Shown here: positions 15,601 to 24,154 of the stretch, in pieces
Numbering within the stretch: the first letter of the stretch is position 1
Layout of the letters: every line of letters starts with the position of its first letter
From: Clostridiaceae bacterium
Lineage (GTDB): Bacteria; Bacillota; Clostridia; Lachnospirales; Lachnospiraceae
Direction of reading: 5' to 3'
DNA length: 64,000 nucleotides
NCBI GenBank assembly: GCA_902362865.1
Contig: CABIYE010000012.1
Span: 1 to 64,000, forward strand
Translations under genes and position numbers: made by a program
Notes under the pieces: generated by a model
What the model was told of the DNA's origin: nothing
The model's database searches: none
The model's input: the letters and a program-made list of their open reading frames with translations, nothing else

Positions 15601-18224
15601 GCCGCATCATCACTTCCTTTAGAATATACGCCGAGATAATAATTTCCGGTCGGGATTCCACTAATGTTCTGGCGAAGCGTACTGCCTTTTGTCATATCAG
15701 CGTGATAGCCATCATAACTGTCTGCGACCACCTTATTAACATCTGCTTTCTCAGCTTCCCAGCCTGCAGTATCGCCTGTTCCGAATCCCGGATTCACAAT
15801 ATAATCATCTACCGACTCTGTATTAACACCTTCAAAATAAACCTCAACCGATACGTCTGCCTTCACATTCTTAACTGCAAGTGCATAAGTTCCATCTCCA
15901 CGCTTCACAGCCGCATCTGTACTATCCTTTCCATTTACAAGGATACGGTCAATGCCGGTCTTTGGAACTATGGTTACATCAAATGTTCCGCCCTCTTCCA
16001 CCGTATTCTGTGCAGAAACTGCATATCCGCCTGCCGTTGTGCGAATCGCAATTGCATACTCTGTCTTCGGCTCTACAGCCTTTTCCAGCGACTCCGGTGT
16101 AATCACAAATCTGTCAAGATTCGGCGTTGTATTCGCCAGCACCTTCGTACCGGCCACACTCTGGGAACCGCCATAGAGGATTGTGATACCATCATCATTG
16201 TAGAATCGAAGGGTATTTTCACCCTTTGACAAATGTATCCTTATTGTTTTTTCCTTAAAGGTATCTCTGGAATATGTATTGATGAAATAATAACGCTCGT
16301 CGCTCGTTTCTTTCCCATCTTTATTCATCACAGATACTGACATATACTTATCAATAATCTTCGTATTATAGCTATGAGAACCGCAAAGTTCGTCATTGGA
16401 CTGGAATACCTGCATCTGATAGTAACCGTCTGCAGGCGCCGTATAAGTAAATTCAAGATATTTACCCACTGTTGTCTTCGCATCCTGCGCCCCGGCCAGC
16501 TCGGCAACATACTGATTTCCCGAAGCTCCATTGCTTGTCTTTACTTCAATATCCGCTCCGTTTGGAATGCAGTTCTCCGCCTCAACCGTCCAGATAAGGT
16601 CTTCTGTATCTTCCTCACTTAATTGCTTCACATCCAGATAATCCAGCGCAATATCTGCTGTGGCATCCAGATCCACAATATTAATTCCTTTCTGGAGATA
16701 AACGGTGGCAACGGCAGTCTGCCATTTTCCGTCTGTCTGGCCTACAGATACCGTTTTCGCAAGATTTTTAAGTGATGCGTCCGTATTTCCCACGTAAATG
16801 TCAGCTTCCCCGGATTTCTCAGACTGATAACGAAGCTCCATATTATACAATCCACTTTCCTCAACTACAACTGTCCAGCGGATTCCACCTCCATCCTCCA
16901 CGGATACGTCAGAAAGTCCTGTCACATAACCGCTTCCGGAATAATCCTCCAGATTCGTCTGCTTTTTCACACTTGACGTACGATTCACTTTATAAGTATT
17001 GTTGCTGACTAACGTATTAAAATCTGCATCTTCTGCCTCATATCTATCCCGCAGCCCGGTACCGCCTTCGCCATATGCACTGTCATAAGAGACAACCAGC
17101 ACATCCTGTAATACCTCGCCGTTTTCTGTCGTATCGGCAGATGTTACCGTAATCGTATGGCTGCCTGCTGCCAGATCCACATACTCTGCATGGTTTCCGG
17201 TATTATTCGTCAGCAATGTATTCTTCATTGTCATTTCTACCGGAGTTCCGCCATCTACACTCATCGTCTGAACCTGGTTGATTCCAATGCTGTTTTCCGC
17301 GTCATTTCTCTGGGTTCCTGTTCCGTTTCCATATACATAAGTCAATTTATACCGGCCGTCTACCGGCACCTGCACCGTATAGGTTAAAGTGCCGCCCTGT
17401 TTCATCAGAACTCCGCCATCATTGGAAAGATATTTTGTAGGTCCGTAATATTTTCCTGCATCCGACCATAATCCGGTAACACTCGCATTGCCTGACGTTT
17501 GCGCATTTTCAGCTTCATAATAATTCATATATGCGCAAGTAAGATAATCTCTTTCCTCAGCCTCATCTGCCTCCGTAACGGTCAGGCAATATGCGGTAGA
17601 GAACTTCATATTCTGCATACTGACAGACACATTTCCATCTTTATCAACCTTAAAATTACCGTCAATAATTGTCGGCGGGTCATACTCAGCACCTTCCATG
17701 CCTACAAAGTTTGCCGCTTCCACCTTTATATGGACATATTCTGCGTTCTTGAACAAATCTGTTTTATTAAGATTCTTCAACTGAATACTGGAGGAACCAT
17801 CCTGACCGCCGAAAAGTACCTTCGCACTTCCCTTTTCATCGTCGATTGCTGCCAGGCCATACAGTTCGTCATAATACGCACTGGAACTTACCGCCAGACG
17901 CTCTCCTGACATATCGCCATACCACTTAAATGTCCACCATGCTCCATTTCCTTCATTCGCCTCTGCCGCCAGGTCATTCAAATCATTCGCCTGGTGCCAG
18001 AACGGAAGACATCCATACAACCCGTTATCCTCCAGCCTTGCTACCCAGTTCACAAGGCGTCCCGGGATACCGCAGTCATATCCGGTCGCATACTCATTAA
18101 TGACAATCTGTGGTACTTCCGGTACTTTTGTCACCTTACCAGCTTTATGGCTGTCAATTGCTTCCTGCCAATATTTATTCCATTTGGATACAAAATCAGC
18201 TTTATGGTCCGCCATCTTAACCAA
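12621..18224 (-). CDS. C-terminal part of an interrupted secreted glycoside hydrolase with CBMs and SLH domains
   Basis: This open frame continues in phase from the gene part at 18246-19136 after an in-frame TGA (18246-18248) and seven sense codons; its apparent start is a TTG without a ribosome site. Visible parts, numbered within this segment: end of a catalytic barrel with a likely nucleophile Glu44 in VINEYATGYD; three CBM6/35-like modules starting near YYEAENA (235), RYEAEDA (about 389) and WTVEAEN (about 545); a CBM4/9-like beta module (PGFGTGDTAGWEAE); two malectin-like repeats beginning YFVDCGD, separated by a FIVAR-like helix bundle; two bacterial Ig-like domains; another FIVAR segment; and three C-terminal SLH repeats for cell-wall attachment. 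The whole describes a surface-displayed polysaccharide-degrading enzyme. Target glycan unknown. Whether this part is translated depends on read-through. Confidence 0.8.
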   Translation of the reverse strand: MVKMADHKADFVSKWNKYWQEAIDSHKAGKVTKVPEVPQIVINEYATGYDCGIPGRLVNWVARLEDNGLYGCLPFWHQANDLNDLAAEANEGNGAWWTFKWYGDMSGERLAVSSSAYYDELYGLAAIDDEKGSAKVLFGGQDGSSSIQLKNLNKTDLFKNAEYVHIKVEAANFVGMEGAEYDPPTIIDGNFKVDKDGNVSVSMQNMKFSTAYCLTVTEADEAEERDYLTCAYMNYYEAENAQTSGNASVTGLWSDAGKYYGPTKYLSNDGGVLMKQGGTLTYTVQVPVDGRYKLTYVYGNGTGTQRNDAENSIGINQVQTMSVDGGTPVEMTMKNTLLTNNTGNHAEYVDLAAGSHTITVTSADTTENGEVLQDVLVVSYDSAYGEGGTGLRDRYEAEDADFNTLVSNNTYKVNRTSSVKKQTNLEDYSGSGYVTGLSDVSVEDGGGIRWTVVVEESGLYNMELRYQSEKSGEADIYVGNTDASLKNLAKTVSVGQTDGKWQTAVATVYLQKGINIVDLDATADIALDYLDVKQLSEEDTEDLIWTVEAENCIPNGADIEVKTSNGASGNQYVAELAGAQDAKTTVGKYLEFTYTAPADGYYQMQVFQSNDELCGSHSYNTKIIDKYMSVSVMNKDGKETSDERYYFINTYSRDTFKEKTIRIHLSKGENTLRFYNDDGITILYGGSQSVAGTKVLANTTPNLDRFVITPESLEKAVEPKTEYAIAIRTTAGGYAVSAQNTVEEGGTFDVTIVPKTGIDRILVNGKDSTDAAVKRGDGTYALAVKNVKADVSVEVYFEGVNTESVDDYIVNPGFGTGDTAGWEAEKADVNKVVADSYDGYHADMTKGSTLRQNISGIPTGNYYLGVYSKGSDDAAGKVKVRATVKSGKDVVSISEREINLGDAYLQTIIDFWIAEGMDVEIEIDTGSLTKGTVYVDDFSIQTIPARDTSKVDSSVLYFVDCGDNNETTLPDGELFGTRNSTTDRYYGMDGQTGYKWGVVTTEEDYPIDSSDGSAGLWTKWQTTTDWNNQDESDKSKTFRSTAYQTKDNNFEGSHKYIRYAFELEPGDYQIETGYCNKWGSCWGGDVTVKANGNEIETFNMGEATGYTDKFISRTVQAEVGEADGNELALSYERDVNGGTFYISYIKITKVESTSADLSKLEQLYKVVDSLSNEESMYEENSWKALQTAKSAAKVYLDRENVPASEQAEVDSCERTLGNAFNNLKTTASADSNLLYFVDCGDRNPATASEGVVKGTLQGSLTDQVFAKGIDTEYSWGLYDKNGDRDGYEQGNAVATKWINSKADAQDGCPVTESLVFAEGQDSAILGGSLNEEEMYISYKFQMPEAEDGVKYPVEIGLNNTWSNAFNPVVYANYDTDGREQLSADGLEVAGGTPVTVTGEVEAVDGYITIDLRVKPEENRNLTIQLTYISIAQPKEKIVELTDLDVTAPGKTEYQIGEEFDAEGMAVKAVYSDGTTRELSADEYAVRGFYTTTAGSREATVSYKEGIKIMTKSFSYDVKDSQKPVDPVTVSSIAVTAPEKTEYTAGEELDLTGIKITATYSNGDKKDIAVKDCEVSGYDNTKVGEQIVTVAYGGQTATFKVTVKEAAKPNETDKTALEAVVKAAVPDTEKAKYTEESWIAYEEALNQAKEVLADADATQKEIDDAAAALDKAAKALQRKELPYEDVKESDWFYNEVAYNYYEEIMTGMDPTHFGPYVVLPRAQFATILYRMNGEPDVTYTAKFPDVPAGQFYSEAVIWASQIGVVTGYTDSGYFGTNDPITREQMVTMMYRYADYMKYESEEPTDISKFTDADKVTEFAEKAMKWAVGNGIIEGKENADGSYRLDPQGGTSRAECAIIIQRFMEKFDK

Positions 18225-18245
18225 TGCATCCTCATCCAGCTCATG

Positions 18246-19136
18246 TCAAGTAATAATATCCGGCATACAGCCATTTTCTATACAATAGGGAAGAAATTTG
18301 TCCAGATCATAGGCGATTTCGTTTCCATCGCTATCCTTCGCACGCGCCGCTGCTTCTGCTGCGTTGATTCTCTCCACAATCGCCGCCTGTTCTTCTGTTG
18401 TTGCCGTCTCAGGAATATTCTCTACCTCATAGTCATCTTCGTGAACAAAACCAAACGCTCTGTTATAATACCAATCATTCGTGCCTGCAATTGTTGCATC
18501 TTTATCAGCACTCTTAATCGCCTCATAATAAGCTTCCCATGCCACTCCAAAATCTCTGGCTCCCCAATTCGGAGTCCCCTCATTGACCGGGACATAAATA
18601 ATTGCTTTGTCAATATCTACCCTGGCGCCAATCGCATCTTTGGGCGCATCCGGAGTACCATGATCCTTTTTCCATGCCTGCTTCCATTCAGAAACTGCAG
18701 GCGCAATAATTTCCTTCAGATCCTTTGCATAAATCTTATAATCTGTCATAACACCAAATACACCATAGTAATTGCTGTTATACATCATTACCTGTTCGCC
18801 GCCGGACTCCAGAAAAGTCTTCGCCACATCCAACGCATCGCCATATGGATGCTCTGTTCCCAATGCTCCTTTTGTCGCCAGCACTTTTGCATTCAAAGGT
18901 ACAATGGTATTGGTCGTCGGAACATCTTCATTACTCACTCCATACAAAAATCCTGCAGCTCCGTGCGTAACTTCTCCCTGCCGCTTTGATAGGTCCACAG
19001 ATAACGCCTCCACGGAATTAACTGTAGAACTATTTGCTGCCTGTACGATAAGCAATGGGGAAAATGGCAATACGCCAACCGCCAGCAATACCGCCATACA
19101 CCCACACAACGCTTTTTTCCACAACTTTTTGTGCAT
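18246..19136 (-). CDS. N-terminal part of the interrupted glycoside hydrolase (signal peptide plus half barrel)
   Basis: A 296-residue segment with a clear signal peptide (residues 1 to about 34, ending VQAANS) and the first half of a clan GH-A-like (beta/alpha)8 catalytic domain. The likely acid/base is E186 in YVPVNEGTPNW. The frame ends at TGA directly after PDIIT. Without that stop the protein would read on in the same frame as HELDEDA and into the 12621-18224 segment, giving a protein of about 2170 residues. TGG (Trp) is the most likely ancestral codon, one base away. A good ribosome site (GGAGG) precedes the ATG. If terminated here, the secreted product lacks the nucleophile, all CBMs and the SLH anchor. 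Confidence 0.8.
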   Translation of the reverse strand: MHKKLWKKALCGCMAVLLAVGVLPFSPLLIVQAANSSTVNSVEALSVDLSKRQGEVTHGAAGFLYGVSNEDVPTTNTIVPLNAKVLATKGALGTEHPYGDALDVAKTFLESGGEQVMMYNSNYYGVFGVMTDYKIYAKDLKEIIAPAVSEWKQAWKKDHGTPDAPKDAIGARVDIDKAIIYVPVNEGTPNWGARDFGVAWEAYYEAIKSADKDATIAGTNDWYYNRAFGFVHEDDYEVENIPETATTEEQAAIVERINAAEAAARAKDSDGNEIAYDLDKFLPYCIENGCMPDIIT

Positions 19137-19169
19137 AATTATCCTCCTTCTACATAACTATTTGCTTGT

Positions 19170-19193
19170 ATTATACTTCTGTTTTCAACAGAA
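19170..19193 (-). promoter_or_regulatory. -10 element and inverted repeat upstream of the glycoside hydrolase gene
   Basis: A perfect TATAAT on the minus strand (19170-19175) lies about 35 bases before the gene. Directly upstream is an inverted repeat TTCTGTT-N3-AACAGAA (19177-19193) occupying the spacer/-35 region. No good -35 is present, so the repeat may be a binding site for an activator or repressor; the YesN-type regulator encoded nearby is one candidate. Confidence 0.45.
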
Positions 19194-19205
19194 AAAGGGG
19201 GACTT

Positions 19206-19387
19206 TTCTTTAAAAGGTGTAATTTTACTGCCCGTTCTTATCGCCGATAAAAAACAAAGGGGACAAGTTCGCCTCGAACTCCCTACATCATAAAAAAATT
19301 CCCGGCAATCTTCCAATGTCTTATAATCGTGACAAAGGAATACCGCCAGGAATTCTCTGCTTCATTTACTTCACTTATTTACTCTTA
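19206..19387 (-). repeat. 3'-flank repeat copy B with terminator and a 44-bp insert
   Basis: It duplicates 12491-12623 and reaches the stop codon of the sugar-binding lipoprotein gene. The terminator hairpin (about 19297-19354) is conserved, with a T-run at 19292-19298. Behind the T-run lie about 44 bases (19246-19289) missing in copy A, flanked on both sides by ATAAAAAA and containing the hairpin AGTTCG-CCT-CGAACT. Confidence 0.85.
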
Positions 19388-20629
19388 TTCACCTAACACA
19401 CCATCTATCGTTGTCTGTGCTTCTTTCGCCGCATCCTCCGGTGTTGCGTCTCCCGTTATTGACTTGTTGAATGCCAGTGAGATTGCATCGGAAATATCCG
19501 GCCAACTCTCATGAGGTCCTCTTGCCTTGGCATAAGCGAGCTGCTCCGTGAATACCTTATACGCCTCATTATCCTCACCTGTAAACTGTGTTGCAGCAAT
19601 ATCTTCCTGTGCTGCAATATACCCGAATGCAGACATCAGATATTTCACGCTCTCTTCAGAAGTCGCATATTCAAGGAATGCAACTGCTCCATCTTCATTT
19701 CCGCCGGAAATAACCGCATAATTCTCACCACCGATGTCAGAAGAATATTCCTGATCCTTCGGAATCAACGTCACCTTCCAGTTCAGATCCGGCGCTTCTT
19801 CTTCCATGGTAGGAATCTGCCATGGCCCGTTAATCATCATTGCCACATTACCGGAAATAAACTGGTTCATAACATCGCTCTGCGTCCAGTTGATGCATTC
19901 TTTGGACATTGCTCCGGATTCTGTCAGATCCTTGAATAAAGTAAGCGCTCTTATTCCGCCTTCGCTGTTAATCGTCTCATAGGATTCTCCTGTAGACCAT
20001 ACAAATGGCATAAATCCAAAGGTTCCCTCTTCATTCTGTACACTGCAGATTGCAAATCCGGTCACATCGCCTTGAGAAAGAGCCGCCGCGGCAGATTTCA
20101 GATCATCCCACGTCTCCGGCACTTCCACACCTGCCTCATTCAGCATCTCTTCATTGTAGTAAAGTCCCAGGCAGTTACATCCGAACGGAACGCCATACAG
20201 CGTATCATCCAGTGTACAGGAAGATACCGGAGCTTCGTAATAACCACTGACATCAAATTTATCTGTCAGATCTGCAAAAATTCCCATCGCCGCATAAGAA
20301 GCATGATCCGGTGAATCAATAATTACCATATCCGGAAGTTCATCTGCTGAAGCACCGATAGACAATTGCTTCTTAAAGTCTGCAAATGGTACATACTTTG
20401 ACTCCACCTCATATTCATCCTGGGATTTATTGTATTCATCAATGATCTTGTTCAATGCAACCTGATGTCCCTCCGTCTCCCAGTAATACCATATCTCCAC
20501 TTCTTCTGTTTTTTCCGCTTCTGTTGTTTCCTGTTCCGCATTATCTGAGGTTTCAAAATTACCGCATCCCGCTAAAAAACCGGCTGCCATTGCCACACAT
20601 AACAGAGCACACACTACCGTTTTTTTCAT
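19385..20629 (-). CDS. sugar ABC transporter substrate-binding lipoprotein
   Basis: About 414 residues of the extracellular solute-binding protein family 1 (MalE-like) type. The N-terminus is a lipoprotein signal with lipobox LAGC, followed by an acidic, Thr/Glu-rich linker and then the mature domain (EEVEIWYYWETEGHQVALNKII). It would bind an oligosaccharide at the outer membrane face. The ATG at 20629 is chosen over the one 12 bases upstream because the upstream ATG abuts its AAAGG. No permease or ATPase genes adjoin it. The neighbours are a YesM/YesN-type two-component system upstream and the CBM/SLH glycoside hydrolase downstream, so it may feed an uptake system encoded elsewhere or present ligand to the sensor kinase. 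Confidence 0.85.
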   Translation of the reverse strand: MKKTVVCALLCVAMAAGFLAGCGNFETSDNAEQETTEAEKTEEVEIWYYWETEGHQVALNKIIDEYNKSQDEYEVESKYVPFADFKKQLSIGASADELPDMVIIDSPDHASYAAMGIFADLTDKFDVSGYYEAPVSSCTLDDTLYGVPFGCNCLGLYYNEEMLNEAGVEVPETWDDLKSAAAALSQGDVTGFAICSVQNEEGTFGFMPFVWSTGESYETINSEGGIRALTLFKDLTESGAMSKECINWTQSDVMNQFISGNVAMMINGPWQIPTMEEEAPDLNWKVTLIPKDQEYSSDIGGENYAVISGGNEDGAVAFLEYATSEESVKYLMSAFGYIAAQEDIAATQFTGEDNEAYKVFTEQLAYAKARGPHESWPDISDAISLAFNKSITGDATPEDAAKEAQTTIDGVLGE

Positions 20630-20683
20630 AAAACCTTTCATCCTTTCTCTGTGTTTTCTGTTCTTTTGATCTACTTTCTAATA

Positions 20684-22216
20684 TTATTTATTCGCTTTTC
20701 TAAATTCCGCCGGGGATAAACCGACCGTTTCTTTAAAAACTCTCCCAAAATATTTGGAATCAGAATACCCCACCTGTTCCGCAATTTCATATTGTTTCAT
20801 ATTGCTTCCAATCAGAAGCTCTTTTGCTTTGGCAATCCTTAAGTCCCGGATAAAAATGCTGAAATTTACCCCTGTCTCCCTGCGGAACTGGGTTCCCAGG
20901 TATTCTGCGGTCAGATTCAATTTCTTAGCAATTTCCTCCAATGTGATACCGGTATGATAGAATTCCAGCGCCACATTCTTCGCCCGCATAACAGACAGGC
21001 TTAACTCCTGTTCACCATTTTCTTTCTGCATCATCTTCAGAAGTTTCCTGCTGACCCCTTCCAGCTCTTCTATACTCCGGGCATCCATAATTTCCTCCAG
21101 GAGCTTCTGCTGATTAATCTCTTTCAGAACATCTCCCCGTATTTCTTTGACTACACTGATGACATTCCACAGAAAACGCACGAAGCATTCCTTTACCTCC
21201 TTCGGCGCATATACCTTTCCACTCCTGAAATACTCAAAAAACTGCTCCAGCCCCTTCTCCATCCTGTCATAATCGGATGCGCAGACTGCCGCCTTCATAG
21301 CTCCCTCCAGTTCTACCGGGTAGACGCAGAAAACAGTCTGAATCTTAAGTACTTTCGGCCAGGATATCAGAACTCTGTCACCCAGCACAATATTCCAATC
21401 CATGTACTGCAATAATGTATGGTATGCTTCACGGAGCGCTCCGGCATTCTCTGCCCGTATCAGCCCGTAACTCAAAATATACCGGCTTTTCTCCCTTTCA
21501 TCCAGAAGTATCCGGTTCTGAAACCGTCGTTCAAGCCCTGCCTCGTCTTCATATTGATATAAGATAACTACCAGACTCTTTTCCTTCTCCACCTCCAGTA
21601 TTTCATACTCCAGCTCCATTCTTTCCGAAAGCAGGAACCGGAGTTCCTTTCTTGCCCCTTTTACCCTTTCTTCATAATTCTTTCCCAGATAGCAGTTCAG
21701 AACAAGAAGCGGCTTTTCTTTCGTAATTCCGAATTTGTTGGACAGATAGCGCTCTTTTTCTGCGTCATATTCCATCGTTCCATAAAGAAAAGCAGACAGC
21801 AGATACGCAAGGCTCCCGATTTCTCCAGGAGCTTCTTTCTGCCGTTCTTCTATTTCTTCTTCCATGCGCTTCATGATTTTCATAAATTCGCCCACAACGA
21901 TCGGCTTAATCAGATAGTCCATCACCCCAAGCCGCATTGCCTGCTGTGCATATTTAAATTCTGTATAAGCGCTCAGAATCACCGTCTTCGCCTGAATTCC
22001 CTCTTCTTCCATCTTCTCCAGCATTTCCAGCCCATCCATCACCGGCATACGGATATCCGTAAACACCAGATCCGGCTTAATCCTGCGGATGCATTCCAAT
22101 CCTTCCTTCCCATTGTCCGCCATTGCCGCCACTTCACAGTCTGGATACAGTTTCTTTATCAGATTACTGAGTCCTTCTTTAATCCGCATCTCATCTTCCA
22201 CAATCACTATCTTCAT
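20684..22216 (-). CDS. YesN-type response regulator with AraC DNA-binding domain
   Basis: 510 residues. The receiver domain occupies 1 to about 125, with the phospho-acceptor D54 in VFTDIRMPVMDG and the conserved K105 region (DYLIKPI). A long middle region of no recognised domain follows, then a C-terminal AraC-type double HTH (about 405-510: VALEFYHTGITLEEIAKKLNL and EIAEQVGYSDSKYFGRVFKE). It is a transcription activator, typically of carbohydrate-uptake and hydrolase genes. Its ATG overlaps the stop of the kinase gene (ATGA), so the pair is translationally coupled. Likely targets are the lipoprotein and glycoside hydrolase genes downstream; that is inference. Confidence 0.9.
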   Translation of the reverse strand: MKIVIVEDEMRIKEGLSNLIKKLYPDCEVAAMADNGKEGLECIRRIKPDLVFTDIRMPVMDGLEMLEKMEEEGIQAKTVILSAYTEFKYAQQAMRLGVMDYLIKPIVVGEFMKIMKRMEEEIEERQKEAPGEIGSLAYLLSAFLYGTMEYDAEKERYLSNKFGITKEKPLLVLNCYLGKNYEERVKGARKELRFLLSERMELEYEILEVEKEKSLVVILYQYEDEAGLERRFQNRILLDEREKSRYILSYGLIRAENAGALREAYHTLLQYMDWNIVLGDRVLISWPKVLKIQTVFCVYPVELEGAMKAAVCASDYDRMEKGLEQFFEYFRSGKVYAPKEVKECFVRFLWNVISVVKEIRGDVLKEINQQKLLEEIMDARSIEELEGVSRKLLKMMQKENGEQELSLSVMRAKNVALEFYHTGITLEEIAKKLNLTAEYLGTQFRRETGVNFSIFIRDLRIAKAKELLIGSNMKQYEIAEQVGYSDSKYFGRVFKETVGLSPAEFRKANK

Positions 22217-24033
22217 TCTTCTTCTCCTTCATCTACCGGAAACAAAAGAGTTACAACCGTCCCTTTGTCTACTTCACTCTCTATTCGTATTTTCGCTTTT
22301 TCTCCGTAATACATCCGCATCCGCATAATTGCATTCTCCATTCCGATATGGTTCTTCTCCGATGTCTTCGGCAGATTCCCCTCCCGAATTTTTTCCAGTA
22401 CATCTTCCGGAATCCCCTTTCCATTATCTTCAATCCGCACGCACAGTTCTTTCTCTTCCTTCCGGATAGACACCAGAAGCCGATGGGCACGGCCTACATT
22501 TTCAAATCCATGTAAAATCGCATTTTCTACAAAAGGCTGCAGCAATAATTTATGAATCTTCACCATCCGGCAATCCGGTTCCACATGCACTTCACAGGTA
22601 AATGTATTCTTCAGCCTGGTCTGCTGCAGAAAAATATACTGTTTCAGCCATTCCGCTTCTTCCTGAACCGTCACAATCCCATTACTGTTATTAATACCAT
22701 AGCGCAGAATATACGCCAGCGAGCCAATGGCGTTACTGACATCATAAGCTTCCCGGTCAATTGCCATCCAGTTAATCGTATCCAGTGTATTATACAGAAA
22801 ATGCGGATTAATCTGCGCTTCCAGTGCCTTAATCTCAGCGTTCCGCATCTGCTCCTGCGCTTCTTTTTCCTTCTTCACAGACTTCTGCAGCTCACCCATC
22901 ATCTGATTAAAAGAATCCCCAATGATTCGGATCTCTGTCGGCATTTTCTCAATCTGGTTCACCCGCACATCCAAAGAACCTTTGCCCGCTTCCTCCATCA
23001 CACCTGCCACTTTCCTGATGGAACCGGTCAGATGTCTCGTCATAACAATAATGACGGCAACCAGCAAAAGTACGGACAGAAAACTCACGCCAAATAACAG
23101 ATTCTGCTGCGATTTCAGCATTTCCACAGATTTTGCCTGGTTGGTAGCATGGACAATCTCCCACTCCATACCTTCATCATACTGGGTATAAATGGACACA
23201 CTGTCTCCGGCAAGCATGCCTGTCCTGCTTACAAAATCCCGATAAGCTTCCCTCCTTTTCTCCACCGGAAGCTCCATATCTACAACCTTCTCCGCCAGCT
23301 CTTCATCCCTCACATAAGAGACAATCCGCCCTTTCTTATCTACAATAAAATTAAAACTGTTATATCCATTCTGGCCGTCTTCCTGCAGAGACAGGCAAAT
23401 TTCCCGAAGCAGATTTTCATCAATGCTGATAACAATAATCCCTACCTGCTTCGTCGTGTCCCTGTAATCAATAATCCGATGCCCCACGTGGAACAAATAA
23501 TGCACCTCCCCCGCAAACAACGAAGCCTCCTGTGTAGACAGCAGATGGGTCCTGTTATCGCCGGAAATCAGCTCATACAACTCATCCTGCGTATATTCAC
23601 AGTTATTCTGCCAGGAATTTTCACTGGTAGAAGCAGTCAGATTATCATAAAAAGCGATGGTTCCATTGTCCGTAATCAACGTCATAGACTGAATATAATC
23701 CTTCGTATAAAACAATCCCCGTAAATATCTCCGGATAGCATTCCTATTTACCGCCACATTCTGTCCTGCATTAATCTCATCCACCATGCGGACAATCTCA
23801 TCATTCGTATAAATCTGGAACAACACATCCTCATAAGAATCCAGCCATACATTTAAATTCACCTGCGTCTGCTGCAGATTCGCCTGCGTCATCTCATCCA
23901 CACTGCTTTCCACTACTTTCGTACTATTATAATATGAAAAAAGTATCATGAAAAGCACCGGCAGGACGCTCGTCAATAAAAACGCAAGAATCAGCCTGTT
24001 CCGAAAACTCTTCTTTTGTATGGAAATTTTCAT
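22213..24033 (-). CDS. YesM-type sensor histidine kinase
   Basis: About 606 residues from the ATG at 24033, which has AAGGTG seven bases upstream; the frame is open further upstream but starts in promoter sequence. Order: TM helix (about 12-35), large extracellular Cache-like sensor (about 36-285), second TM helix (about 290-310), HAMP, His_kinase domain with the phosphorylated histidine in INPHFLYNTLD, and an HATPase with LQPFVENAILHGFE and EDNGKGIP. It probably detects an extracellular sugar or a loaded binding protein and phosphorylates the overlapping YesN-type regulator. Belongs to the LytS/YesM kinase class. Confidence 0.9.
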   Translation of the reverse strand: MKISIQKKSFRNRLILAFLLTSVLPVLFMILFSYYNSTKVVESSVDEMTQANLQQTQVNLNVWLDSYEDVLFQIYTNDEIVRMVDEINAGQNVAVNRNAIRRYLRGLFYTKDYIQSMTLITDNGTIAFYDNLTASTSENSWQNNCEYTQDELYELISGDNRTHLLSTQEASLFAGEVHYLFHVGHRIIDYRDTTKQVGIIVISIDENLLREICLSLQEDGQNGYNSFNFIVDKKGRIVSYVRDEELAEKVVDMELPVEKRREAYRDFVSRTGMLAGDSVSIYTQYDEGMEWEIVHATNQAKSVEMLKSQQNLLFGVSFLSVLLLVAVIIVMTRHLTGSIRKVAGVMEEAGKGSLDVRVNQIEKMPTEIRIIGDSFNQMMGELQKSVKKEKEAQEQMRNAEIKALEAQINPHFLYNTLDTINWMAIDREAYDVSNAIGSLAYILRYGINNSNGIVTVQEEAEWLKQYIFLQQTRLKNTFTCEVHVEPDCRMVKIHKLLLQPFVENAILHGFENVGRAHRLLVSIRKEEKELCVRIEDNGKGIPEDVLEKIREGNLPKTSEKNHIGMENAIMRMRMYYGEKAKIRIESEVDKGTVVTLLFPVDEGEEE

Positions 24034-24066
24034 CTTTTCGCACCTTTCTCTCACCTTATGCTTACA

Positions 24067-24095
24067 ATTATAGTAATAATTAAAAAAATTGTAAA
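24067..24095 (-). promoter_or_regulatory. promoter of the YesMN-type operon
   Basis: Minus strand: -35 TTTACA (24090-24095), 17-base spacer, -10 TATAAT (24067-24072), about 35 bases before the kinase ATG. Confidence 0.55.
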
Positions 24096-24099
24096 TATA

Positions 24100-24133
24100 G
24101 AAAAAATCTGCCGATGCATACACACCGACAGAT
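24100..24133 (-). terminator. intrinsic terminator after the 77-residue protein gene
   Basis: Arms 24106-24116 and 24123-24133 (11 pairs with two wobbles), then six T on the minus strand. It separates the small gene from the YesMN operon. Confidence 0.75.
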
Positions 24134-24154
24134 AAAATAATTTCTTTGATTTTC

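Noticed and set aside
18246..18248. TGA considered as a selenocysteine codon
   Set aside because: No selenoprotein family has this fold, no SECIS-like hairpin was obvious right after the codon, and Trp is the natural residue one base away.
17994..18989. 331-codon plus-strand open frame crossing the TGA site
   Set aside because: Antisense to the glycoside hydrolase gene on both sides of the stop; composition (Cys, Ile, Phe, Arg rich) is typical of a shadow frame.
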